In this document: positions 13,685 through 22,800 of the stretch, in pieces | How positions within the stretch are numbered: the first letter of the stretch is position 1 | How the letters are laid out: each line of letters begins with the position of its first letter | Source of the DNA: T3SED10-47 sp046483725 | GTDB lineage: Bacteria; Bipolaricaulota; Bipolaricaulia; Bipolaricaulales; Bipolaricaulaceae | Assembly: GCA_046483725.1 (NCBI GenBank) | Contig: JAWOCQ010000060.1 | Span: 1-37,609 of the forward strand | Direction: 5' to 3' | Length of the DNA: 37,609 nucleotides | Program-made: the position numbers and the translations under genes | Notes under the pieces: model-generated | Databases searched by the model: none | Seen by the model: only the letters and a program-made list of their open reading frames with translations | What the model was told of the DNA's origin: nothing

Positions 13685-15967
13685 TCAAGAGGTCTCCTCA
13701 TCTACGAATCCAATCCGCGTTGCGGCGTGCCGCATCTCTCGTCGAAGCTTCCGGTAGCGCTCCTCGAGCTGGGGGGTGATCGACGGTTGGGTGTCATCCA
13801 GGGCCTGGTGGAAGTGTCGCATCTCCACCTTCTCGCTCTCCAGGCTCTCCCGCAGGGCCAGTCGGCCCGCTTTGCGGCATACCTCCGCAATGTCTGCTCC
13901 AGAAAACCGCTCGCTTCTCCCCGCCAGCTCTTCCAGGTCCACATCCTCCCCCAAGGCCATCTCCCGTGTGTGCACTTGAAAGATGGAAAGCCGGGCCTCC
14001 TTGTCGGGCACGGGCACATAGATCAGCTCACCCAGCCGACCGGGACGGAGGAGCGCTCGGTCCAAGAGGTCGGGCCGGTTGGTGGCGCCGATTACCACTA
14101 CCCCGCGTAACTCCTCCAATCCGTCCAGCTCTGCCAAGAGCTGGTTGACAATTCTCTCGGTTGCATGTGGTTCTCCCATAGCGGCCCCGCGGCGCGGCGC
14201 CAGTGAATCGAGCTCATCCATAAAGATCACCGCGGGCGCCACTTGCCGGGCCTTGCCGAACACCTCGGCTACCAGCTGCTCCGATTCCCCGTACCACTTG
14301 GACAGAAGCTCGGAGCCCTTTGCGGAGATGAAGTTTGCCGCGGATTCGTTGGCCACGGCTCTGGCCAGCATCGTCTTCCCCGTTCCCGGAGGGCCGTACA
14401 TGAGAACTCCCTTGGGAGGAGTGATGCCCACGCGGCGAAAGGCCTCGGGCCGTTTCAGCGGCAGCTCCACCGCCTCGCTAAGCAGCTGTTTCACTTCGCC
14501 CAGGCCGCCGATATCCTCCCAGGTGACGCGGGGCACTTCCACCAGCACCTCCCGCATGGCCGAGGGGCGCACCTCCTTCATCGCCTGCTCGAAGTCCCGG
14601 CGCTGCACCACCAGCTCTTCCATGAGCTCGGCGGGGATGCCTTCTTCCTCCAGGTTGACCTGGGGCAGCACCCGGCGCAGTGCATTCATAGCCGCCTCGC
14701 GACATAGCGCCTCAATATCTGAACCGACGAAGCCATGGGTAAGCTCCGTGTACTCGGCTAGATCCACGTCCTGGGCTAGGGGCATCCCCCGGGTGTGGAT
14801 CATGAACATCTCGCTGCGCCCCTCGCGGTCAGGTACGCGCACCTCGATCTCGCGGTCGAAGCGCCCGGGCCGTCGCAGAGCCTGGTCTATGGCCTCGATT
14901 CGGTTGGTCGCCCCCATGACGATGACATTGCGGCGCTCCTTCAGCCCGTCCATCAAGGTGAGAAGCTGAGAGACCACCCGGCGTTCCACCTCACCGGTGA
15001 CTTCCGCCCGCTTGGGGGCGATGGAGTCTAGCTCATCGATGAAGATGATCGTGGGAGCGTTCTTCTCTGCGTCCTCGAACATCTCCCGCAGTTTTTGCTC
15101 GGACTCGCCGTAGTAGCGGGACATAATCTCGGGCCCGGAGAGGGAAATGAAATGCGCATCTGTTTCGTGGGCCACGGCCTTGGCCAACAAGGTCTTTCCG
15201 GTGCCGGTTGGGCCGTGCAGGAGCACTCCTCTCGGGGGTTCGATGGCCATCCGGTCGAACAGCTCAGGCTTCTTCAATGGTATCTCAACCATTTCACGGA
15301 TCTTTTGGATTACATCACGTAGGCCCCCAATGTCCTCATATGCTACTTCGGGGACAGCACGGTCGCTCTCGGCTTCCTCTACGTATTCCGGCAGCAGCTC
15401 GATCTCGGTATCCTCCGTGACCCGGACCAAACCCTTGGGGCTGCTCTTTACTACGCGCAATCGCACCTCTCCCAGGCCGAACGGAGAGCCCATCCCGAAA
15501 AACTCCCGGAAGATTCGTTCTGTAGCAGGATCATTGCCTAACGGAGTCTGAGGTACTCGGGCAGCGGTGGACACTATGTCCCCGGTTTGAAACACGCGAC
15601 CCATCAGGGCCCGCTGTAGGCTCTCGGGTGACGCCACCAGGCGGACTCCCTTACGGGCCGGGGCCAATGTGACCTTCGTTGCAGGCCGCCACTCGGCCTT
15701 GGCCACCTTAACCGTGTGTCCTACCCCCACCTCGGTGGCTGACCGAACAAGCCCGTCGACACGGACAATCTCCAGGCCTTCGTCCGCTTGGTAACCGGGG
15801 GCGGCTAACGCTCCGGTGGAGTTCCGGCCTATGATCTCTACGGGCTCCCCCGGAGACACATCCAGCTCCGCAAGATGCTGAGAGGAGATGCGGGCAATGC
15901 CTTTGCCCACGTCTTGTTGGTGAGCCTCGGCGACCTTCAACACAACCGTCTTTGGATCCTCAGCCAT
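13685..15967 (-). CDS. Cdc48/p97/VAT-type double AAA+ ATPase
   Basis: A 760-residue protein unfoldase in the Cdc48 layout. The N domain (to about 190) holds the double-psi barrel start VLKVAEAHQQDVGKGIARI. D1 has Walker A HGPTGTGKT near residue 255, Walker B IIFIDELDSIAPKR and the arginine-finger region RRPGRFDREIEV. D2 has YGPPGTGKT near 530, VIFMDELDSLAPRR and LRPGRLGELIYV. Both D1 and D2 retain the DIGGL entry motif. It should form a hexamer that threads proteins. The C-terminus (GFVDEETS) lacks the hydrophobic-Tyr-X tail used for docking to a proteasome. Start chosen at the second ATG, with GGGAG 7 nt upstream. Common in archaea and found in scattered bacteria. Divergent from the RNA-ligase operon; likely promoter TTGGCG-N18-TACCAT at 16016-15987 on the minus strand. 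Confidence 0.93.
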   Translation of the reverse strand: MAEDPKTVVLKVAEAHQQDVGKGIARISSQHLAELDVSPGEPVEIIGRNSTGALAAPGYQADEGLEIVRVDGLVRSATEVGVGHTVKVAKAEWRPATKVTLAPARKGVRLVASPESLQRALMGRVFQTGDIVSTAARVPQTPLGNDPATERIFREFFGMGSPFGLGEVRLRVVKSSPKGLVRVTEDTEIELLPEYVEEAESDRAVPEVAYEDIGGLRDVIQKIREMVEIPLKKPELFDRMAIEPPRGVLLHGPTGTGKTLLAKAVAHETDAHFISLSGPEIMSRYYGESEQKLREMFEDAEKNAPTIIFIDELDSIAPKRAEVTGEVERRVVSQLLTLMDGLKERRNVIVMGATNRIEAIDQALRRPGRFDREIEVRVPDREGRSEMFMIHTRGMPLAQDVDLAEYTELTHGFVGSDIEALCREAAMNALRRVLPQVNLEEEGIPAELMEELVVQRRDFEQAMKEVRPSAMREVLVEVPRVTWEDIGGLGEVKQLLSEAVELPLKRPEAFRRVGITPPKGVLMYGPPGTGKTMLARAVANESAANFISAKGSELLSKWYGESEQLVAEVFGKARQVAPAVIFMDELDSLAPRRGAAMGEPHATERIVNQLLAELDGLEELRGVVVIGATNRPDLLDRALLRPGRLGELIYVPVPDKEARLSIFQVHTREMALGEDVDLEELAGRSERFSGADIAEVCRKAGRLALRESLESEKVEMRHFHQALDDTQPSITPQLEERYRKLRREMRHAATRIGFVDEETS

Positions 15968-16017
15968 CGTCATACTCCCATTTCCTATGGTAAAGGGGCG
16001 GGCGGAGCAGCGCCAAT

Positions 16018-16026
16018 TGGTATAAT
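16018..16026 (+). promoter_or_regulatory. Extended -10 promoter of thpR-archease-rtcB
   Basis: TGG followed by a perfect TATAAT (16021-16026), with no -35 match 17 nt upstream. The ATG of thpR begins 9 nt after the box, so the leader would be 0-3 nt. This overlaps the predicted cdc48 promoter on the other strand, so the two could interfere. Confidence 0.7.
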
Positions 16027-16035
16027 GAGTGTGTT

Positions 16036-16584
16036 ATGCGTTTGTTCTTTTGTGTGGAACTGCCCGAGGACGTGAGGCGGCTGTTGACGGAGAGGAGCAG
16101 GGAGCTGAGGCGTAAGCTGGGGACCGCCAAGTGGGTGACCCCGGAGAACATGCACATCACGCTCCGCTTCTTGGGCGAGTTGGGAGAGGATACGGCGAGG
16201 GAAATCCAGGATATGGCCGCAGAATTGGCCAAGGAGGCCGAGCCGTTCCAGGTTGAGTTGGAGACGCTGGGGGCCTTTCCCCGAGCGGAGCGGGCCCGGG
16301 TACTGTGGGTCGGCCCTGCAGCGCGCCACGAACGGTTCGCCCGGCTTGCCCACGGGCTGGAGGAGGCTGTGCAGGCGGCGGGGTTGCCCCCTGAACGCCG
16401 GGAGGCCTCTCCCCATGTCACGCTGGCTCGCTTTCGCAGCCCACGGAACGTGGCGCAGGTGATTGCCCCCTTGCCTGAAGGCCCGCTTGCGGTTCCGGTG
16501 GAGGAACTGGTGCTCATGAGCTCGGTCCTCGGCCCTCAGGGACCTACATACAGCCCGGTCGCCCGGCTGCCCTTGAAAGGCTGA
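16036..16584 (+). CDS. thpR: RNA 2',3'-cyclic phosphodiesterase / 2'-5' RNA ligase family (ThpR)
   Basis: A 182-residue 2H phosphoesterase. It carries both catalytic His-x-Thr motifs: HITLRFLG near residue 43 and HVTLARF near residue 130. The start MRLFFCVELPEDVRRLL and the motif PENMHITLRFLGEL are typical of ThpR/LigT. The enzymes open 2',3'-cyclic phosphate RNA ends to 2'-phosphate, and can ligate tRNA halves through 2'-5' bonds in vitro. First gene of an operon: 2 nt separate its stop from the archease start. No Shine-Dalgarno sequence; probably leaderless. Very confident family call. Confidence 0.93.
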   Translation: MRLFFCVELPEDVRRLLTERSRELRRKLGTAKWVTPENMHITLRFLGELGEDTAREIQDMAAELAKEAEPFQVELETLGAFPRAERARVLWVGPAARHERFARLAHGLEEAVQAAGLPPERREASPHVTLARFRSPRNVAQVIAPLPEGPLAVPVEELVLMSSVLGPQGPTYSPVARLPLKG

Positions 16585-16586
16585 CC

Positions 16587-17009
16587 TTGCCCTACGAGAT
16601 TTTGGAGCACACTGCCGATGCCGGAGTAAGAGGTATCGGAGCTGACGCGGGTGAGGCCTTTGCTGAGGCCGCTCGAGGCATGTTCTCCCTGATGGTGAGC
16701 TTGGCGGCAGTACGCCCACACTCCGCCGTGGAAGTGGAGCTGGAGGCGGACAGTCTGGAGGCCTTGCTGGTGAGCTGGTTAGGCGAGCTACTGGCCCAGC
16801 GGGATATCGAAGGGCTCATGTTCTCTCGCTTTCAAGTACAGATGCACCCAATAGATGGCCGCTGGCGGTTACGGGGGCGTGCGTGGGGGGAGCCGCTGGA
16901 TGTAAAGCGGCACGAGCCCCAGGTGGAAGTGAAGGCCGCGACGAACTACGGTGTACGTGTGGAGCAAGCGGGAAACCGCACTATCGCCCAGTGCGTGTTG
17001 GATCTGTGA
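16587..17009 (+). CDS. Archease, RtcB activator
   Basis: A 140-residue archease. It opens PYEILEHTADAGVRGIGADAGEAF, the signature with the metal-binding Asp, and keeps VSWLGELLAQRD in the middle. It ends KAATNYGVRVEQAG...CVLDL, where the conserved KAxTYH-type strand reads KAATNYG. Archease helps RtcB become guanylylated and turn over many times. It begins at a TTG 2 nt after thpR; I see no better start. It is followed, after 12 nt, by rtcB with GAGGGAGG as ribosome binding site. Context confirms the role. Confidence 0.92.
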   Translation: MPYEILEHTADAGVRGIGADAGEAFAEAARGMFSLMVSLAAVRPHSAVEVELEADSLEALLVSWLGELLAQRDIEGLMFSRFQVQMHPIDGRWRLRGRAWGEPLDVKRHEPQVEVKAATNYGVRVEQAGNRTIAQCVLDL

Positions 17010-17021
17010 GGGAGGTACCCT

Positions 17022-18470
17022 ATGGAATATAGGAAGATCAGCGACTATGTATGGGAGATACCCCAGGCGGGAGACATGCGAGTTCCTGGCAGAGTCTATG
17101 CCTCACAGGAGTTGCTCGCTCCCTTGCTTGAGGATCTCCGTGGGGGGCAGGAGTGGAACGCACTGGGCCAGGTGCGGAATGTGGCGTGCCTTCCTGGCAT
17201 TGTCAAGGCATCCATCGCCATGCCCGATATCCACCCCGGCTATGGATTCCCTATTGGAGGGGTGGGTGCATTTGATGTGGGCGAGGGCGTTGTGGCCATG
17301 GGTGGAGTCGGATTCGACATCAACTGTGGGGTGCGGGTCCTTGCTACACCCCTTACCGGGGACGATGTTCGTCCCCGGAAGGAGGAACTAGCCGATCGGC
17401 TGTTTGGCGGGGTGCCAGCGGGGCTGGGATCTGAGGGCAAGTTGCGGCTTTCCGTCGAGGGGATTGACGAAGTCCTGTGCAAGGGGGCGCGGTTTGCTCT
17501 TGCCAGGGGGTTTGGCGTCCCCGACGATCTGGAGCACACTGAAGAAGGCGGTTGTATGGAGGGTGCCGACCCGGAGGCCGTCTCGCTGAAGGCCAAGCAA
17601 CGGCAGTTCCGCCAGGTGGGCACCCTGGGCTCAGGGAACCACTACTTGGAGGTTCAGGAAGTAGCGGAGGTCCGCGACCGTGCCGCCGCAGCCGCTTATG
17701 GAATCGAGGAGGGGCAGATCCTCGTGGCCATCCATTGTGGGTCGCGTGCCCTGGGCCATCAGATAGGACAGGACTACCTGCAGGAGCTGGAGCATGCCAG
17801 TAGGAAGTACGAGATCCCCATAAGAGAGCGGGAGCTAGTCTGTGCGCCTATCAGTTCGCCGGAGGGGCAGCGTTATCTCTCGGCAGTTGCCGCCGGTGTG
17901 AACTGTGCGCTGGCCAACCGGCAGACGATCGCCCATCTGGTGCGGGAGGTCATGGCCCCCATGTTCTCGCTTCCCCACGAGAAGATCCGAACCCTGTACG
18001 ACGTCGGACACAACAACGTCAAGCTGGAGCGCCACTCGCTGGACGGTCGGCAGAGGGAGCTGTTAGTGCATCGCAAGGGTTCCACTCGCGCCTTTGGCCC
18101 AGGCCGGCCGGAGAATCCTGAGCGGTATCGGAACGTGGGCCACCCGATCTTCATCGGCGGCACCATGGGGACCTCGTCTTACATCATGCGCGGAACGGAG
18201 AGGGGCATGGATGAGGTGTTCGGGTCCGGCGTGCACGGGGCGGGCCGCGCCCTCTCGCGCAAGAAGGCCAAGAAGAAGTGGCGCGGCAATCAGGTGGCGA
18301 AGGACCTCGCGGGGCAAGGAATCGAGCTGCGCGCGCACTCGGCGCCCGGGATGGCCGAGGAGGCACCCGGGGCGTACAAGGACGTCGAGCTTGTGGTCGA
18401 CGCAGCCGTTCAGGCGGGACTCAACGCTGTGGTGGCGCGCGTCTTCCCCCTGGCATGCATCAAGGGCTGA
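17022..18470 (+). CDS. rtcB: RNA-splicing ligase RtcB
   Basis: A 482-residue GTP- and manganese-dependent RNA ligase that joins 2',3'-cyclic phosphate or 3'-phosphate ends to 5'-hydroxyl ends (tRNA exon joining, RNA repair). Visible active-site pieces: GGVGFDINCGVR (Asp and Cys metal ligands), HCGSRALGHQIG (His ligand), DVGHNNVK, GGTMGTSSYIM and SGVHGAGRALSRKKA, where the His of HGAGR is the residue that takes GMP. Full family length. Third gene of thpR-archease-rtcB. It ends 11 nt inside the end of the convergent yvcK gene. No frameshift or missing residue. Both tRNAs in this window lack introns, so tRNA splicing may not be its main use here. Confidence 0.96.
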   Translation: MEYRKISDYVWEIPQAGDMRVPGRVYASQELLAPLLEDLRGGQEWNALGQVRNVACLPGIVKASIAMPDIHPGYGFPIGGVGAFDVGEGVVAMGGVGFDINCGVRVLATPLTGDDVRPRKEELADRLFGGVPAGLGSEGKLRLSVEGIDEVLCKGARFALARGFGVPDDLEHTEEGGCMEGADPEAVSLKAKQRQFRQVGTLGSGNHYLEVQEVAEVRDRAAAAAYGIEEGQILVAIHCGSRALGHQIGQDYLQELEHASRKYEIPIRERELVCAPISSPEGQRYLSAVAAGVNCALANRQTIAHLVREVMAPMFSLPHEKIRTLYDVGHNNVKLERHSLDGRQRELLVHRKGSTRAFGPGRPENPERYRNVGHPIFIGGTMGTSSYIMRGTERGMDEVFGSGVHGAGRALSRKKAKKKWRGNQVAKDLAGQGIELRAHSAPGMAEEAPGAYKDVELVVDAAVQAGLNAVVARVFPLACIKG

Positions 18471-19809
18471 AAGAGTTGCCTGTCCCCCTTTTTGAAGCTC
18501 CCGTGAACCAGCGGGTCCAGGAGCGGCGGAAGCACCGCGCCTCTGAAGTCAGCAGGCGGGCCAGCGCGGCGGTGTCGTGCTTGATCGTAGGCTTGCCGGA
18601 GACTTCCATTACGGACATGAGCGGCGCTCGAATTACCCGCAAGCCGTATGCTCTGTCGCCCTGTAAGTCGTCCTTGACCGGGACGCTCCCGTCTTCACGG
18701 TAGCGGGCGAGGAGCTCGTCGGGGGGCTGCTGAGTGTTGACTACCATGGCGTGGAAGCGGGAGATGTCGACGTAGTCCCGCAGCGTCCGCAGGTGATCGT
18801 GTGCGGTGAAGTCGTCGGTTTCCCCAGGTTGGGTCATGAGGTTCATGATCACAAAGCGCTCGGCGGCGGAGGTCACAATAGCTTCGGACATGCCCTCCAC
18901 GAGGAGGCTGGGTACCACGCTGGTGAACAGACTTCCTGGGCCCAACGTAATCAGCTCTGCCTGGCCGAGCACATCGAGCACGGGCTGGTAAGGGCGGGCA
19001 GGAGCATTGAGCCCGACTCGTTCAATGCGGCGGGGATCTTCGGCGATGGCCTCCTCTCCATCTACCTGCGCCCCGTCCTGCATCCTCGCTGTGAGGTTGG
19101 TTTTGTCGAGCGTAGCCGGCAGTACCTGACCGCGCACGCTCAGCATGTAGCTGGCCTCTTCCACCGCACGGTCCAACCCCCCCGAGAGCTGATCCAGCCC
19201 GGCCAAAAGGAGGTTCCCAAGCGAGTGACCTGCCAACGCCTCGCCGGAGTGAAAGCGAAACTGAAATAGTTGGGCCATGCGCTCTTCATCTTCCGCAAGG
19301 GCCAGAAGGCAGTTGCGTACATCTCCAGGAGGCAGCACATCGAGTTCCAAGCGCAGCCGGCCCGAACTCCCCCCGCTATCCATCACCGTGACCACGGCGG
19401 TGAGGTTTGCAGTGTGGGTTTTCAAGCCGCGGAGCACGGTGGGCAGTCCGGTGCCGCCACCCACCGCCACCACCTGGGGAGCTGCGGGGAGCACCCGTGT
19501 TTGGTACAGGGCTTCGGCCAGAGAGCCGGCTTTCCGGGAGGAAAAGGCAGCGGTGATGGAGCGGACTGCCATGGCCATCCCCAACGTGGCTCCGCCCACA
19601 CCCAGTGCTAGGGCCATGCCGCCGAGCACCGGTCGCCACAGAAACGGGAAGCGGTCCAGCAGGAGTGTGTACAGTCCACGCATGCCCTCTTGTCCAATCA
19701 GGCACAAGGCACCGAACACGATGAGCGCGGATGATCCTAGCGAAAGAGCCATCCAGCGCTTGACCCTGATCCCCGGAAGCAGTAGCCGCAGGGCAGGGGG
19801 CAACCTCAT
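18460..19809 (-). CDS. yvcK: YvcK/CofD-like gluconeogenesis factor with N-terminal membrane segments
   Basis: A 449-residue protein. The C-terminal 320 residues are the YvcK domain, with VVAVGGGTGLPTVLRGLK, VVTVMDSGGSSGRLR, LPPGDVRNCLLAL, GHSLGNLLL and LGPGSLFTSVVPSLL, a Rossmann-type fold that binds UDP-sugars in B. subtilis and is needed for growth on gluconeogenic carbon and for cell-wall regulation. Ahead of it are two hydrophobic segments (about residues 20-45 and 58-85), so the protein is probably membrane-anchored, as in some other deep-branching bacteria. The start codon overlaps the dnaE stop (ATGA); the frame stays open upstream but only inside dnaE. Last gene of eno-ftsB-dnaE-yvcK. 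Converges with rtcB, overlapping by 11 nt. Confidence 0.9.
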   Translation of the reverse strand: MRLPPALRLLLPGIRVKRWMALSLGSSALIVFGALCLIGQEGMRGLYTLLLDRFPFLWRPVLGGMALALGVGGATLGMAMAVRSITAAFSSRKAGSLAEALYQTRVLPAAPQVVAVGGGTGLPTVLRGLKTHTANLTAVVTVMDSGGSSGRLRLELDVLPPGDVRNCLLALAEDEERMAQLFQFRFHSGEALAGHSLGNLLLAGLDQLSGGLDRAVEEASYMLSVRGQVLPATLDKTNLTARMQDGAQVDGEEAIAEDPRRIERVGLNAPARPYQPVLDVLGQAELITLGPGSLFTSVVPSLLVEGMSEAIVTSAAERFVIMNLMTQPGETDDFTAHDHLRTLRDYVDISRFHAMVVNTQQPPDELLARYREDGSVPVKDDLQGDRAYGLRVIRAPLMSVMEVSGKPTIKHDTAALARLLTSEARCFRRSWTRWFTGASKRGTGNSFSP

Positions 19810-22800
19810 TGCCAGTCTAACTGGACGCCGGGCCCAAGCTTGACCAGTTCCTCTGCTAGCTCGTTGCACTGACGCACTCCGTAGCGCGGGCCGGCCAGGA
19901 CGCTTACTGCGCGGCCGTTTTGACATAGTTGTACTTGGGTGGGGAGAGGCCCCGGATGCTCGGCCAAGAGCTCCGCAAGCCGTTCCAGCGTAGGGCGTTC
20001 GACGAGCTCTGCCGGTAGCATGATGGTGCACGCCGTTACACATTGCTCGGGAGTATTGCCTAAGGGCTCCACATGGATCGTGGCGTGACGGCGGCCCCCG
20101 TTACGAGTTGACGTTCTGACCTTTGCCATGAGCAAAACGTCCTCAACGAAGCGTGTGGGCGCCTGCTCGAATACCTTGCGGGTCACTGCTATTTCCAGCT
20201 CCCCTGTACGGTCCTCCAGAGCGACAAAGGCCATCCTCCCCCCGTCCGAAGTGGGAATGACCTTGGTTCGCTTCACCCGGCCTGCGACGGTGAAGCTCCC
20301 ATCGCGCTCGCCGGCCTCGGCTAGCGGGACCGCCTCGGCCGCCTGCAGCTGCTCTTGGTATTCGTCCAGAGGATGTCCCGACAAGTATAGCCCCAGGAGC
20401 TCCCGTTCGAAGCGCAGCAGGGTCTCTTTGGGGAACTCCTCGCTATCCACGCAAAGAGCGGGAGTCAGCTCGTCGGCCCCGAAGAAGGACTGCTGCCCGC
20501 TCAGGCGCTCGCGCCGGGAGATGTGCGCCAGCCTGAGCGCTTCCTCCACCTGGGAGAGAAGCGCCTTCCGCGATGAGGCAAATCCGTCCATCGCCCCGGC
20601 CTTTATCAGGCATTCCAGCGCTTCGCGCCCTATCCGGTCCGGATCTACACGCCTAGAGAGATCAAAGAAGCTGTCAACCCCCCCACCTCGGACCTCCAAT
20701 AGCGCCTCCACAGCCGCTCGCCCAACGTGCTTGATCGCCCCCAGGCCGAAGCGGATCTTTCCCGCCTCCACGGGTGTGAAATCTACGTCCGACTCGTTTA
20801 TGTCCGGGGGCAATACCTCGATCCCCATGTCCCGGCATTCGCCGATGTAAGAGGCCAGCTTGTCCGTGTTGCCGAGCACGCTGGAAAGGAGCGCTGTCAT
20901 GAACTCCGTGGGATAGTGGGCTCTGAAATAGGCGGTCCAGTAGGTAACGAATGCATAGGCGGTCGCGTGCCCTTTGACGAATCCGTACCCGGCGAACTTC
21001 TCGATGTGACCGAATAGCTGCTCGGCCTCCGCCTTCTCGATGCCGTTTTGTACACACCCTTGGACAAAGCGCGCTTTCATCTCCGCCATCACTTGGGGCT
21101 TTTTCTTGCCCATGGCTTTCCGCAGCTTGTCCGCCTCCGCCAGGGAGAAACTGGCCACGTGTTGGGCCATGAGCATGACTTGGTCCTGATAGATAGGAAG
21201 CCCGTGGGTTTCCTCGAGGATTCCCTCCACCGAGGGGTGAGGGGGAGCAGGAGGTTGCCGGCCGTGCTTGCGTTCGATGTAATCCTCTACCATCCCCGAC
21301 TCCAAGGGTCCGGGCCGGTACAGGGCCAAGATGGCAATCAGGTCGCGGAACTCGCTGGGCTCCAGCCGCCGGACAAGCGCCCGGATTCCGGCCGATTCCA
21401 GCTGGAAGACGCCGGTGGTATCCGCCTCGCGGATGAGCTGGAAGGTCTTCTCATCGTACAGCGGAATAGCCTCGAGCTCGGGAGCCGATCCTCCCCGCGC
21501 CGCCACCAGCCTGCGTACGTCATCCAGCAGCGTGAGGTTCCGCAGGCCCAAAAAGTCCATCTTCAGAAGGCCGAGGGCCTCCAGATCGTGCATGTCAAGC
21601 TGGGTCACGTACTCGCCGTCCGTGAGGCGCAGCAATGGCACGAAACGCTCCAGTGGTTCGGGGGTGATCACCACCCCTGCGGCATGTGTGGAGGCGTTCC
21701 TCAACAGTCCTTCCAGCTTGCGGGCGATAGTGAACAGTCGGCGGGTGGTCTCATCCTCGCTGCTGGCGTTCTTGAGCTCGGGAACCTGATCCAGCGCCCT
21801 TTCCAAGGGCATGCCGTAAGGTACCAGCTTCGCGATTCGATCCGCCGTCTCGTAGGGAATTCCCAGTACCCGCGATACATCCCGGAGCACCGAGCGGGAG
21901 GCCAGTCGGTCAAAGGTCCCAATCTGAGCAACGTGGTCGTGGCCGTACTTGTCAGCCGCGTAACGGATGACCTCATCCCGCCCCCTGATGCAGAAGTCGA
22001 TGTCGATATCCGGAAGGCTTACCCGATCAGGGTTTAGGAAGCGCTCAAACAGGATGTTGTACTCCAGCGGATCGACCTTGGTGATTCCCAGGACGTAGGC
22101 CACCAGCGAACCTGCCGCCGAACCGCGCCCGGGGCCTACGGGGATGTTGTTTTGCAGAGCGTAGTCCACGAAGTCGGCTACGATGAGGAAATACGCGGCA
22201 AGCTCTTTGCGTCCGATCACCGATAACTCGTACTCCAGGCGCTCTTGCACCTGGCCAGGCAGGGGCTCACCGAACTTGTGTTGCGCACCTTCCCGTGCTC
22301 TCTTTTCCAGATAGCTCTGGGCATGAGGATGGTCCTCGGGCACGGGGAAGCGAGGTAACCACCTGGCTCCCAAGTCCAGTTCGAGCTCGATGCGATCGGC
22401 TACCTCCAGGGTGCGGTCCACTGCATCGGGGATTTCGCTGAACCTCTCTCGCATCTCTTTTTCCGTAAGGAAGTGGTATCCGTCACCGTCCAGGGAGCGG
22501 GCGGTTTCCTCGTCCACGCGCTTTCCGCCCTGGATGTTGATCAGGACTTGATGGGCGTCCGCGTCCTGGGGGTCGAGATAGTGGACATCAGAGGTGGCCA
22601 CATAGGGCAGGTTTAACCGTTTGGCCAGCTCCAATCCTCCCCTGATCAGCTGGCGGTTGCGTTCCAAGCCGTGATCTTGGAGTTCGAGATAGAAACGGCC
22701 TGGAAAGATCTCTGCCAGCTTCCCTGCCGCCTGGGCGGCCTTGTCCACGCTGGAGCGAAGGCGACGTTGCACCTGGCCGGACTCGCAGCCGGATAGCGCT

